The position numbers and the translations under genes are program-made. From contig NW_003314272.1 in assembly GCF_000143415.4 (NCBI RefSeq), positions 2,840,819 to 2,904,818 of the forward strand: 64,000 nucleotides of DNA, in the 5' to 3' direction. The DNA comes from Selaginella moellendorffii (taxonomy: Eukaryota > Streptophyta > Lycopodiopsida > Selaginellales > Selaginellaceae). The notes beneath the pieces are model-generated. The model ran no database searches. It saw only the letters and a program-made list of their open reading frames with translations, and was not told the origin of the DNA. How positions within the stretch are numbered: the first letter of the stretch is position 1; each line of letters opens with the position of its first letter. This document shows positions 46,234 to 56,820 of this stretch, piece by piece.

Positions 46234-48633
46234 TCCGAGTCCGAGTCCGAGTCCGAATACTAATACAGGTTGTTGGGTGAAAGCCCAAAGCAATCGTCCC
46301 CCGGGGGGGGGGGGGGGGGGGGCTGCGGGGGGTTCCAAAAGTATAGTAGGGAGAGTGTGGGGGTTGGAGCCCAGTCGGAGCCAGTTTGGCCAGGAAAGGC
46401 TAGTTTGGCCCAGGAAGGCCAGACCCAGTGTTGGGTGATGAGCTGCCCACTGGGAAGTCCAAGACTAGAGTGAACACGGACCGACAAGCGGGGTAGCTTG
46501 GTGAAGTGTTCAAGAGCCGGCTCTAGTTCCCCCGGGAGATCGACTGGCCGATGCTCCCAGTCCAAGTGTGGGTGGCACTACCTACTTGGATACCAAGCGT
46601 GGCTCAACGGAACCTCACTCTAAGCCCATGGCTAGAGCACCTAAGGGCGGAAGGTGGGGAGAGTACCCAGGTGGCTCGCGTAAGGCCACGGTGTTCCGAA
46701 ATGTTGTCCCAAAGGCCCAGACTATGGAAAGGAAGAAGAGCAGTCCTCTGGGGTAGTGACCAAGGACACAGTCATGTGGTGAGGAAGTCCCAGAGGACCG
46801 TGGGACTTAGTGGTCGGGCCTGTGGGCCTCGATCCAGTGGCAGTGTTGGCAAACACGGCCAAGGGCAGAAAGGGACTTAGTGGGGACTGACAGAGGGATA
46901 TTGGGGAAGGCTATTCCCCTTGTCAGTGGGCATCCTAAGGATGCTAAGGAGTGGATCTGAGATGACCACTCACGGATGGTTTGCCTAGTCTTGGAGAGCC
47001 AAGATTGTGATGCAAGTGGTATTGGACTACCAGTGTGGCAAAGGTGATTGGGCATGGCCTTAGCGTAACAAGCTGCCATGTCGGTGGTACTTTTGAGTGT
47101 CGGTCATGGGATCGGACACGTGGAGCACTTGGACTAAGTGCAAATGTTGAGTGGCATGGATGCCATTCTCGGGGCTAGCAAATCCCAAGTCCTAAATTGG
47201 ACTTATGGAGGTTGTGAATGAGACTCCTCCAAGTGGTCGGAGGTGTGGTTAAGTGACTAAAGTAGAATGGAAAATTTAGTCGCTTACAATTTGGTATCAG
47301 AGCTGTTCCTTAGTCCGACTTTTATTGATGCTCAAGTATATCACCATTGATATTGGCATTAGAAGGTCCTAGGAGTGGGCTTATCCTTGAGAAGTAGCAT
47401 GCTGAGAGGACATGGCTCTCCACTCAAGTTCATGCGTGACTTGGGCGCAATGTGGTGGATAGAAAAGGGGCCGGTAAGGGAACAACTTTGGGATTTTGGG
47501 AACAGTATAAGGTCTCCTCAGAGAGTTGAGGATGTGATCCAAATGAGCATTTGACGCAGCAAACGAGCTAACGTAGTTGTGATAAACAACTATAGTTAGG
47601 ATCACGGGAAAGATGTAGACTCCAAAACAATAAAGAAGTCACAAGATTATCCTTATATAGTTGAGGTTGGTTCTCATGAATGTGAGACCAGAGGTAATAA
47701 CTGTGAGAGGTCAAATACGGAAGAGGACTCAAGTCCTTGAAATGGTAGCCGGGGCTACCTTTAATAACTGCTGGAACAACCCAAGGAGTTGGGGGGTGTA
47801 CTTAGAGATGAGTTAGTATTCTCATCACATGGACAAGTAATCCTAAGGGGCAAAGGTTGCCCCCAAAGAACAAAATCAAGTGTCAGAGTAACACTTGTGA
47901 AAATAGTCCTTTTGAGTAGGACAGGAATGCAAGAAGTGTATTCTAGTGAGCTAGTGCCTCACAAGTAAGACCTTACGGGTCTGTGGATTAACCAAGTCTA
48001 AAACTGTTGGATGACTCAAGTAGAGTCAAGGGATAGTCTTAAAAGGACTGATGGAAGCATTTGGACTGATGTGTGTTGTACCCCACGAAGGATGGGGGGG
48101 GATCATAGGATCCAAGGATGAGAACAAAGGGTATCTCATCGATGGCAAAATGTGCCATGCTAAAGTTGTGGGAAAGGTGTTCCCAAAAAAGAAAACAACT
48201 TTGACACAAAGTTGTGTGTGACCTCTATGGTGCAATGCTAACGGATGGTTGGCATGAGAAAGAGTGGTATTGGTCTTGGCAAAGACTTAGACACAAAGAA
48301 GAAGTGTCATAGAGGTAGGCTCATGGAGCCGATGGTGTAGAGCCACCAAATGTGCCAAGGTGTGATACCTTGAGGCTATGTTGGTGGGTTCATGAGAACC
48401 TTTTGCCAAAGGAATCCCAATAGAAATAGGAATGGCATAGCCTAAGCTGCAGAGCATGCAGTTGGAGTGTGGTGACCCAGATAATGATGGAGGTGTGGAA
48501 GCACCAGCAATGAGTTGTAGGACTTGACAACTATAAGGCAATTAAGCAAAACGTGCAAAATAATTGGTTAAACAGGTAGAAGGTAGCTACCTAAGCCTTC
48601 TTAATGGCATAGGGAAGTTGGATATACCCTTAC
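45732..48633 (+). mobile_element. Third sense L1 element, left part
   Basis: The 5' LTR is 45732-47288 (TGTGAGACAC to CGCTTACA), with a short array (45960-46255), a G run at about 46303-46322 and a TATAGTAGGG box. A primer site TTTGGTATCAGAGC follows. The interior runs to CCCTTAC at 48633, where the DNA transposon begins. The remainder resumes at 61956. Confidence 0.85.
48630..48633. other. Left target-site duplication TTAC
   Basis: TTAC directly precedes the left inverted repeat and recurs at 61956-61959. The uninterrupted CCCTTACGGGGG is present once in the L1 copy at about 5546, and nearly so at about 24287. Confidence 0.9.
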
Positions 48634-48653
48634 AAGCTCTATTTCGTTAAAGT
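48634..48653 (+). repeat. Left terminal inverted repeat
   Basis: AAGCTCTATTTCGTTAAAGT; the exact reverse complement of 61936-61955. Confidence 0.95.
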
Positions 48654-49075
48654 GGGAATTGTCATTATCCCACTTGTAAAATAAGGTTTCTAAACCTTTA
48701 TATAGTATATAAATATAACAAAATTCAACTGCATTGAGGCACATGCCATTTTATTTTAAACAAGGAAATGTCTACTCAATCACTTCTCCTCCCCCTGCCA
48801 CTGCTTCACCTCTCTCTTCTCCTTGTCATCGTCATCCAATTTCTTTCCATCCTTTTAATATTGGCTCAGTTGCTCCGAGTCTAGGTGGAGCCCAAGTCCC
48901 CATTCAATCTTTACTTTCCCCTTATTAATAAAACAACTTCGTAGACTTCCAATAACATATTGTAACACTTCTAGTATAATGCAAATCCTCTCAAAGAATT
49001 GTCTTTTAATATTAATACAATGGCATGGAACCCCATGCCATAATAAGTTACATTTTAAAATAAATACATGCCATC
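48654..49075. other. Left subterminal region
   Basis: No coding. AT-rich, with one complete palindrome at 49020-49041 and half-copies near 48741 and 49069. It probably contains the 3' untranslated region of the leftward gene. Confidence 0.5.
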
Positions 49076-49936
49076 TCAGACTGTTATTTTTTGCCTCCAA
49101 CGCTTATACAATAATCTTGGAATTTCATCACTCTCCACACTATCAGGATTTAAACCCAATAGTAATGCCATCTCTTCTCTAATACGTCCACGCTCATGTT
49201 CAGTGGTCGAAGAACCCATCCGGTTGAGCAGATTATGGAGATGCGGATAGTGCTTGGCTAGACAATATACATGCCATAAATGATGACTGGTGTCTGTCCG
49301 ATCAAATGGCTTCTGATATACCGTTCCATCTGCCATTTGGTTGATTTCTGCAGCCACCTCCTGGACTGGCCGGTTCTCTATCACCATCGCTCCAAGCCGT
49401 TTTACAAGGTCCCCCAGAACATACGGTTTCTTCTCCCTAGTTTCCATACTGCAACAGATGGGGTGCACTGCATATGTGTGCGTGTTCGCTGCAGTTTTAA
49501 TTGGCGAGTCATCGATGATGAGGATTTCACTTGACCTAGCAGTCCGGTTCATCACTACAGCCTCTGGCTTGACGAAGATGGGCTTGCTACCCCTCACATG
49601 GACCATAGTCAAGCAATCCTCCTGCGTTAGGAGAAAGTCAAATGGTAATATTACTCGCGTCTGATCATGCATCATCTGTAGCAACGTTAATGCATTGTGG
49701 CGCATCATGGATGTCCAAACTCCCAATTGCAAATTGAACCCAGCCCTCTGTTTTAAGTGTCGCATATTCATTATTAGATCCCACAGTTTCTCCCGTGTGA
49801 TTAATGTGAATCTGTCTCTTTTGACCAACTTGTGACCGCAGGCTTTGGAGGGTGCAGTGACATTCGAGGACGAGCCACGCTCATGGGAGAAAAGGACACT
49901 GTTCAGATCAAAAACGATACAGTACCTTCGCCGTGA
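49076..49936 (-). CDS. HAD/FCP1 (NLI-interacting-factor)-like domain exon
   Basis: The last exon encodes a domain resembling the FCP1/SCP phosphatases that act on phosphoserine of the RNA polymerase II C-terminal domain. Motif I reads VFDLNSVLF, so the second Asp of the DxDx(T/V) signature is Asn; motif II is GVWTSM; a Lys lies in the following strand (PIFVKPEAV); motif III is LIIDDSPIK. The Asp-to-Asn change at the acid/base position argues for weak or no phosphatase activity, or a divergent subfamily. It ends TGA at 49076. It may be read as a separate gene from an ATG at 49960, but an in-frame 56-bp intron joins it to the upstream exon. Confidence 0.7.
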   Translation of the reverse strand, partial: SRRRYCIVFDLNSVLFSHERGSSSNVTAPSKACGHKLVKRDRFTLITREKLWDLIMNMRHLKQRAGFNLQLGVWTSMMRHNALTLLQMMHDQTRVILPFDFLLTQEDCLTMVHVRGSKPIFVKPEAVVMNRTARSSEILIIDDSPIKTAANTHTYAVHPICCSMETREKKPYVLGDLVKRLGAMVIENRPVQEVAAEINQMADGTVYQKPFDRTDTSHHLWHVYCLAKHYPHLHNLLNRMGSSTTEHERGRIREEMALLLGLNPDSVESDEIPRLLYKRWRQKITV

Positions 49937-49992
49937 CTTTGAAATGAAATACGTCAGCATAAAAAATGGTACAAGTCAATTTTACCATCTAC
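49937..49992 (-). other. 56-bp intron before the HAD exon
   Basis: GTAGATGG...TTTCAAAG. Removing it joins the Thr/Pro-rich exon in frame (phase 0) to SRRRYCIVFDLN. A TGCTGAC branch-like motif lies about 21 bp before the AG. No palindrome. Confidence 0.55.
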
Positions 49993-50570
49993 AATATTAG
50001 CGAATGGTGCTCCCGATGGTCGTTGAGAGGGTTTTGGTCGAGGAAAAGTGAAGGGCGGAAATACTCTCCTCTGCAATGTGGGGTCAATCGCATCCGATGG
50101 CGTGTGGGCACATGCCATTTCAGCTGTAGACTCTGGTACAACTGGCTCAACAGTGGCATGGGGTGGTTCCGATGGCGTGTGATCACACGCCATTTCAGCT
50201 GGTGCCTCCGTCGGCAAAGTGGACATGACCGAACAGGCAGCAGGGGCGGTGTAGGGAGGTTCCAACAGCACGTAGTCAAACGATTGGGCACACGTTGAGT
50301 CCGTTGGAAATGAGGATACGACCGGCTCGGCGGCTGGGGCGGCCTCATGCGGGTCCAATGGCGTCTGGTCACTGTCAGTTGGATACGTGGACAAGATTGA
50401 CTCAGTGGTATGGGCAGCATCAAGTGGAGTGTGGTCAGCTTGCTTGGCGTTGATATGGATAGTAGCCTCCACCAGCTCTGATGACTCTTGCAGCCAAGTA
50501 GAGTCCACTGGCGGATCCATATGCATGTCCAAATATCTCCCTTCGATTGAGATGGTATCCTCCCGTGCTA

Positions 50571-50617
50571 CTAAAAACAAACTCATTAGCACATTGAATC
50601 GACTATACTGTATTTAC
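50571..50617 (-). other. 47-bp intron
   Basis: GTAAATAC...GTTTTTAG. The junction completes a Val codon (G|TA) between SIAVD and AREDTIS. A TGCTAATG branch-like motif is present. Confidence 0.75.
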
Positions 50618-50725
50618 CATCAACTGCTATTGAGGAACTAAGACCGATATCACTTGGGCGCACTGCTGATTCTGAAGGATTGGACATACGTTTCGACCCT
50701 TGCTTGGCACTATCCTTCCTCGACA

Positions 50726-50770
50726 CTAAAGGCTAGAGTTTGTAAATTCAACTGAATAATCTCTACTTAC
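50726..50770 (-). other. 45-bp intron
   Basis: GTAAGTAGAG...GCCTTTAG, with a strong 5' splice consensus. The junction gives a frame leading into the next Ser/Lys-rich exon. Confidence 0.65.
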
Positions 50771-51352
50771 CATTTGCTCTGCGACCTACATGGACAATGT
50801 TAGAAATGGTAAAAGGTTAGGAATGGATGTACTATTATCTAGCTGATGGTTTGTCTTGTATGACCTTCCTCCGCTGCTCTTTGGCCACCTCAGGCTGGCC
50901 ATCGTCGTCGTCGTTATTGTGATCGTCACCATTGTGAGGACCATCCAAGTCCTCTTCGTCCTCCTCTTCGTCCTTCTGCTCTTCCTGCTCATTATCTTTC
51001 TCTGGCTCCTCATCCCCCTCCTGCATTTCTTCCATAGGCTGCTCAAGCTGGATGGCTTGTTCTTCCAGGACCATCTTGGGAAAATCATCTGGCCGAGTCT
51101 CCATCTCAAAATACAAGACATCCATAGCCTGTTTTAGTGCGTGACCTAGGACCGTATCCTCACCCGACTGTCTTAACATGGTTTCTGCACGTTCTTGCAC
51201 CCTTCGAAGACGACGAGATGAGAAAAACGTGGCCCTGACTTGAAAAGCATCCCTCATCCATTGTACCTCTCCATTGAGATTGGGGAAGGGGAGTCCGCCA
51301 TAGGAATCTGAGTCAGGAGGTGGTGACTGGCTGCTTTTACTCAGCCCTTGAT

Positions 51353-51399
51353 CTGCAATGAATGGCATGAGCACACACGCCATAACCGCGAGGCATTAC
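51353..51399 (-). other. 47-bp intron carrying a palindrome
   Basis: GTAATGCC...CATTGCAG. The 22-bp palindrome at 51362-51383 makes up nearly half of it and ends nine bases before the exon. Phase 1; joins NEKMI to DQGLSKSS. Confidence 0.8.
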
Positions 51400-51543
51400 C
51401 TATCATCTTTTCGTTGCCCTTCTTCCTTTTCGAATCAAACATCTCTAATCCCGACGACTGTCCAATGTGCTTTCGCTTTTTATGACCACTGTCAGTTTGA
51501 GCTTGGCTGGTGCTTGCCTGTTTTGCCTTTGAAGAAGTGTCTC

Positions 51544-51592
51544 CTGCAAGGAATGGCATGAGACCACACGCCATTGCAAATATAATTTGTAC
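51544..51592 (-). other. 49-bp intron carrying a palindrome
   Basis: GTACAAAT...CCTTGCAG with the palindrome at 51553-51574. Phase 1; joins SNRKKG to GDTSSKAK. Confidence 0.8.
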
Positions 51593-51682
51593 CTCCTTTT
51601 TTCCTATTGCTTGTCTGTTTGTCCGTCTTCGACGCGCCACCAGTGCGCTTTTCAGTCCTCGTGTCAGAATATTCACAACGAT

Positions 51683-51720
51683 CTATAATCAAAATGGTGT
51701 GAGGCCTCACGTGACCTTAC
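51683..51720 (-). other. 38-bp intron carrying a palindrome
   Basis: GTAAGGTC...GATTATAG. The palindrome at 51694-51715 covers more than half. Phase 1; joins GPSSQPAQ to DRCEYSD. The shortest intron I can support here. Confidence 0.75.
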
Positions 51721-51807
51721 CTTGTGCAGGTTGTGAGCTCGGCCCAACGTGGGTATCTTCAACAGTAGCTGTTAACGCCGTTTCAGCATCTGGGGGTGGC
51801 CACGCTC

Positions 51808-51857
51808 CTGCATACAGAGCTTGTGAGATAACATTTAAACTTAAAGTGCGTACTCAC
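51808..51857 (-). other. 50-bp intron without palindrome
   Basis: GTGAGTACGC...TGTATGCAG, with a strong 5' site. Phase 1; joins LLYEPG to AWPPPDAE. Confidence 0.75.
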
Positions 51858-53181
51858 CAGGTTCGTAGAGAAGATACTGTTTTTCTTTGGCAACTGTAAT
51901 TATATGCTCCATTGAAGTCACCTCTTCAATGGAGTTTGTCACCGCAACACACGGGACACCCTTGAGTAGTGCGGCTCGAAAGAATAGTCCGCCGCAGTTG
52001 TACTCGACAACGCATTTGCCCTTGGAGTCGGAAGCAGGAGACCCACTCGCTATTGCGTTGAAGACCCAGCTGAGCATTTCCCATGCTGCACCTGGAGCTT
52101 TCTTTGGATTCGAAAGCTCCATAGCCGTCTTCAGTTCCTCAGGCACGGGTAAATTGACCTCCCTCAGATCAATTCGATCGGCCTTGTCGAACGAAGCTGG
52201 GAAGTCACTCCAGTCCCACTCTGCTGTAGGACAAATAACAAGGGCGAGTGTGAAGATGCGGACATTCCTCTGTATCTTCTTCTTAGCCATTATCCCATGG
52301 ATCTCCCGCATCTGCTTGCTTTTCAACCGAGCCTTCACCTCGTTCAAGGCCTTCCAGAACTTGTGATAGGATTCGGAGTCGTAGATCATATAATGGACTG
52401 AAGATTCCACCTCCGCAAGTCCCACCATTAAGTCAATGATGGAGCTGACTTTGTCTGCATGAGTGATCTCCTCGTTTGTGAAGTCCATCACACAAAAGAT
52501 GTTCTTGACCTGCTCATCTTCGCGGGAAACGATGCTCCTCCACCTTTGATCCTCATCCGAATTCACGTATACCCGGTAAGGTTCTCGATAGGCCTCTGCT
52601 GCGGGGTCGAGCTGTTTCTGAAGCCGGCGGTCGACATCCCTCTTAATGAAATTTGGATACTGATCCAACTTCTCAGCTTTACTTTTCATGGCATCCCGCA
52701 GCAGATCGATGAACTTGGGGGCCCCCTTCACGTACTCGTCGATGTCTTTATTTGACAACTCCAGCGCTTCCATCATCTCTTGCATGGTGTCGATGATCAC
52801 CCTCTCCACGGCCACTTGCTCGAAGATCCAATCCTTCAATAGCGCACGAGCTCTCAGAGTCGTGCACAAGTCCTCGTATGTCACAATATGGCCGGGAGTC
52901 ATTTTGGTCTTGTTGAAGACTACCTCACCACGTAGAAGAGCATCAGCCACTGTCAGAAGGTCGTCGTCGTCTAGAGACCGCGAGAAACGCAAAGCATTGA
53001 GCTTCAAATCATTGGGCTTCCGGCCGTCCACCACACCCATTGAGTTTAGCAACTCCCCGTCATGGTACCTCCTCAGCACATCTACCCATTTGTCAAAAAC
53101 AACTTTTGTCGCGAGTAGAATGTTATGGATGCTGAGTGTGTCATTGACCCCTAGTGTTTTCGAGAGAAGACTCGAGAATTC

Positions 53182-53235
53182 CTACAATGGAAATGGCGTG
53201 AGGCCACATGCTATGCCACATGCAACGAGGCTTAC
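53182..53235 (-). other. 54-bp intron carrying a palindrome
   Basis: GTAAGCC...ATTGTAG with the palindrome at 53193-53214. Phase 0; joins LATSAWQ to EFSSLLSK in the same frame. As the length is a multiple of three, the case rests on splice signals and on the palindrome. Confidence 0.7.
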
Positions 53236-54415
53236 CTGCCAAGCGCTAGTTGCTAGTGCACGTCCTTGTCCTGGTTTTTGTGGCTTCTTCAATTGAACCC
53301 AGAGTTTCCGTGTTCGTACCAATGTCTCGTGCAGACCCGATTTGTAGCACGTTTTCTTGCTTGACATTCTGTGCATGGGAGATGTATATGATAGATCGGA
53401 GGGGCGAGTTGCCTTTTATCAGGCGGAAAACTCTTGTCTTGAAGACTTTCTTCACCTCCTCGCCCACCATAATATCCACAACTATCTCTTGCATCGCCAA
53501 GCTAGAATGCTGCCCGAAGACGGCATAGAACCGGATGTTCTGATCGTCCAACACCTTCCTATTGATCAAGTCTGGAAACCTCGTCTCACCCTTCATTGTT
53601 CTGTAGTAGAGGATCACGTCTGCGATGTTGGGTGTTACTGGACTTGCCAGCATCTTTTACTTCAGTTTCTCCACCCACTCATCAGATACTAGCCTGTGGT
53701 TGTATTTGCTTTGGATGTCGATACGGCTCACGTCGATTGTAGATACTTTGTTGGAATAGTAACAAGTACTATTATCTGCGACGATTTTTGCTGCCTCTTC
53801 TTGCTCTTTCTGCTCTTTGCAGCTCTTCTTTTTGGTGGGTGTAGTGTACGAACCCGAGGCAATGGCATCACCGAGTAGCTTCTTTTTTGGAGCAGGAGAG
53901 TCGGACGTCGGCTTGAGCTTGACCACCCTTTTCTGCTTCGGGGTAGTTTCCAGATCGACCCCCTTCCCCTTTGCTTTGCGAACTGGAGTCACTCTCAACG
54001 GCTCAATGTTGGAATATAGTTTTTGAACATCGCCGTAGGTGAGGTCTGTGGATTCCATGTGATCTTCATAGACCCGCAGTGTCTTTGAAATTGTGGGCCT
54101 CCTGGACAACCTCTCCCTAGCTCCCTCTAGGAATTCCTCATAGCCGCTGCCCCCCTCCGGGAAGCCGCTAGGATGTGCAAGGTGGATCTTGAAGGCAGAC
54201 GCTGTCTCTACCACAAGTGCCAGTCCATATTCTTGCATGGAACTGCATGGAGTGTCTGTCACTTGGATGAGGATCCCCATGCATTCTTTTCTCCCACCAT
54301 CTGTGTTGTACAGCCTCAAATTCTCACCTTCCATCCCGAAAGTCCAACTGGTGAGCTCCTCCCCCTTCTCTGCATCAACATTGACAGTGGCTGGAAGAAG
54401 AATGCAATTCCTCGC

Positions 54416-54765
54416 CTATTCAGAAATGCACAACAATTAGAGCTGACAGATGAAAAATTAGCAGCTGGAAATAACGTGAGGCCACACGCCATTCACCACT
54501 GCATCAGATGTCTTGAGGCTGCATCCTAAGATGGCGTGAGGCTACACGCCATCTGTAACCGGACTGCACTCGAGAGCCCAATCGGTGCATGCCAATGTTG
54601 CTACTGAATGGCATGTGGCCTCATGCCATTTTCTACTTGGCCTAAAAGACTTACCATTTGAAGCCGAATGGAGGCGTGACAATCAAGGCCGGACTCGCTG
54701 GCGAATGTGCACTGTGTGTGCAGCGGATCGTAGCAGCAAGGCTACTCTGCCACTTACAGTTGGAG
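54416..54765 (-). other. Probable 5' introns and leader of the leftward gene
   Basis: A 3' splice site (CTGAATAG) precedes the exon at 54415. Three palindromes occur in the next 215 bp (54471, 54531, 54608), each flanked by GT and AG candidates. I could not fix the first exon or start codon. Confidence 0.4.
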
Positions 54766-55145
54766 AGTGGCGCTGAAATCTCCCGGGACACCAAGTGGGC
54801 TGCGTATGGGTGGCAGAGTGGGCGGCGGAGTTGGCGGCGAAGTTACAAACTGGGTGTGTCTTGAAGTGGACGCCGATGCACACGAGCGCGATGCGAGCGC
54901 GAGTGTGATGCAAGCACGAGTGGACGCTGATGCACACGAGAAACCTGTAGAGAAGGTAGATGAGCGCGAATGTGAGCGTGATCGCGAGTGGGAGCGCGAT
55001 GCGAGCGCGAGTGTGCGAGCGCGAGTACGAAGCAAAATGCAAAACCTAACCTCACATGCGCAAAATGTCACGACGGTCGGTAATCCTGCCACATCATCAT
55101 TCCTCGGACTTGGGCGCCACCATTAATTTCTGGATCGCCGCGCGC

Positions 55146-55217
55146 ATGCATGCACGTGAAATCCAAAAGAAATCCGCGCGCGGCGATGCATGCACGTGAA
55201 ATCCAAAAGAAATCCGC
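55146..55217 (+). repeat. 40-bp-period tandem duplication
   Basis: A 32-bp block starting ATGCATGCACGTGAAATCC appears at 55146 and 55186, with a diverged third copy near 55238. Rich in CG and in ATGCATGC/GCGCGC palindromes. Confidence 0.8.
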
Positions 55218-55937
55218 AACGTCATCATTCTTCGGACTGCATGCACGCGAAATCGAAAAGAAAGATCATGATTGGGATATCATTTAATACCCTCGCTATA
55301 TTTATACCATGCATGATTGGATATTCCAAAGCATCTTGTATTTCCAAAAATGCTAGATGTTCAGCTAAATAAAGAATGGTATACAAAAAATCCCAAAAAA
55401 TGCACCAAAAAATGCTCGGTGTCATCTGGCGTTATCTCTTGAATGGCGTGGGGCCGCATGCCATTTCCAGGGGCACATAGGAGTATATTCCTAGAATATT
55501 TTGACACTCGCGAGATTTTTTTGAGTTTTCTGGAGATCCAACCATTAGATCGCAACTAGATTTTACAGAATGGTATACAATGTCTTTCTTGAATACCCTG
55601 CAAAGAAGCATCTCGATCGGACACCACATGAGACCACACGAGCTTTACAATTTTTCAGGGGCATTTGCCATAGATCTGACCGTTATTTTGCTCCAAGATT
55701 TTACAGTTTGGTGTGCATTGACCTTTCCATCGACACTGCAAAGTGACATCACAATCAGATGCAGGATCACAAGAAACTAACTTCACTAACTCTTGTTTCA
55801 CCAAGATCTACATAAGGAGTTATGAAATGAAAGGACCCTCTCTATTGAAATGTGTTTATGGTCCTAAGGGCATTGTGACATATCAAATGATTTTGCATCA
55901 AGTTCTGTATTTGCATGTTTATCAAGCTACTGAATTG

Positions 55938-55964
55938 CTAAACCCTAAACCCTAAACCCTAAAC
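55938..55964 (+). repeat. Interstitial telomere-type repeat
   Basis: Nearly four units of CTAAACC/CCCTAAA, the Arabidopsis-type telomere sequence. It lies between the divergent genes. As a telo-box it could act in promoters; it could also be a trace of telomere-linked repair. Confidence 0.85.
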
Positions 55965-56820
55965 ATGTGGCAAATGCTGCGTGAAGAAAGATGCCCTTTC
56001 TGGGCAAATGCTGTAAGAGGCAGATGCCGAGCAGATGTATCTTAGGCTAGTGAAGGGGACAAACGAAAGCTAGCTATAAACATGACGGGATGCAAATAGA
56101 TTACTAGGCTGGTCCTGTGAAAATCAAAAACCATAATTGAAAACATTGAAAATGCAAAAAGAAAGGTTTATAATATTTTTGAATTTTAAGCAACCAAAGG
56201 AATGTAAGTAGGGCATGTGTTTGTAAGTTTAAAAATGCCTCAACCACTTAAATTCCCAAGTAAATAAAGCTGTTTCTATTTTTGGTACAGGTAAACTTTA
56301 TAGCGTGTGGGCTCATGCAATTTTGAACCCAAAAATGCACCAAAAAATGCTCGACTAGCATTATTCTTTGAATGGCGTGTGGCTTTATATTGCCATAAAT
56401 GGACGTACACACACAGCATAATTATTCCTTTACACGGCGAATAATCTTGGCGCGGATCGCTGACATGGCATGGCAAAGTTCGAATCACTGACATAGCATA
56501 GCTGGATCGACGCAAGGACATGATGTGACAAAGTTCAACCTCCAACAGCAAAGTCTAGAAGTTATTCAGTTTGAAATTTGTCAGAGGAAATAAGATCTGG
56601 TTTGTCAGAGGATTTGATGTGACGTTCAAGCGTGTGTTATTTTTGAATTCTCAAACTCATTCCTAGGTCTATCATTTTTGTGCGCCGTGTTCTTGGTTCC
56701 GCTGAGCGCAGTGAGCGCTGCTTGTGTAAGCGGCGTTGTGAGCTGTGGTTTATGCGTTTACGAGCGGTTGCGGCATTGCGAGCGCCATTGTGAGCGGCAG
56801 TTTATGTGAGTGGCAGTTTG

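Larger units (their letters stand above)
49076..54415 (-). pseudogene. Leftward multi-exon transposon gene with C-terminal FCP1-like HAD domain
   Basis: Coding continuity across GT-AG introns supports these exons: 54415-53236, 53181-51858, 51807-51721, 51682-51593, 51543-51400, 51352 to about 50840, (about 50785)-50771, 50725-50618, 50570-49993 and 49936-49076, roughly 1,600 codons. In order: a basic, Lys-rich region; a segment with FYAVFGQHSSLAMQE that faintly recalls GQH/ParB-like folds; a long helical charged region; a segment with YNCGGLFFRAALLKGVPC; Ser/Lys-rich linkers; a Glu/Asp-rich run (about 51000-50880); Thr/Pro-rich repeats; a HAD domain. Lesions: TAA at 53657 and a frame change between about 53250 and 53380. 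The start exon and the intron near 50.8 kb are unresolved. Role in transposition unknown. Confidence 0.65.

Noticed and set aside
50856-51137. Plus-strand hydrophobic frame with membrane-like runs
   Set aside because: Antisense of the Glu/Asp-rich exon of the leftward gene; GAG/GAC codons read in reverse as CTC/GTC.
54754-55126. Overlapping Arg/Ser- and Asp/Ala-rich frames on both strands
   Set aside because: Both derive from the GAGCGCGA-type repeat; no domain and no splice context.
55938-55964. A true chromosome end
   Set aside because: Fewer than four telomere units, flanked on both sides by continuous transposon sequence.
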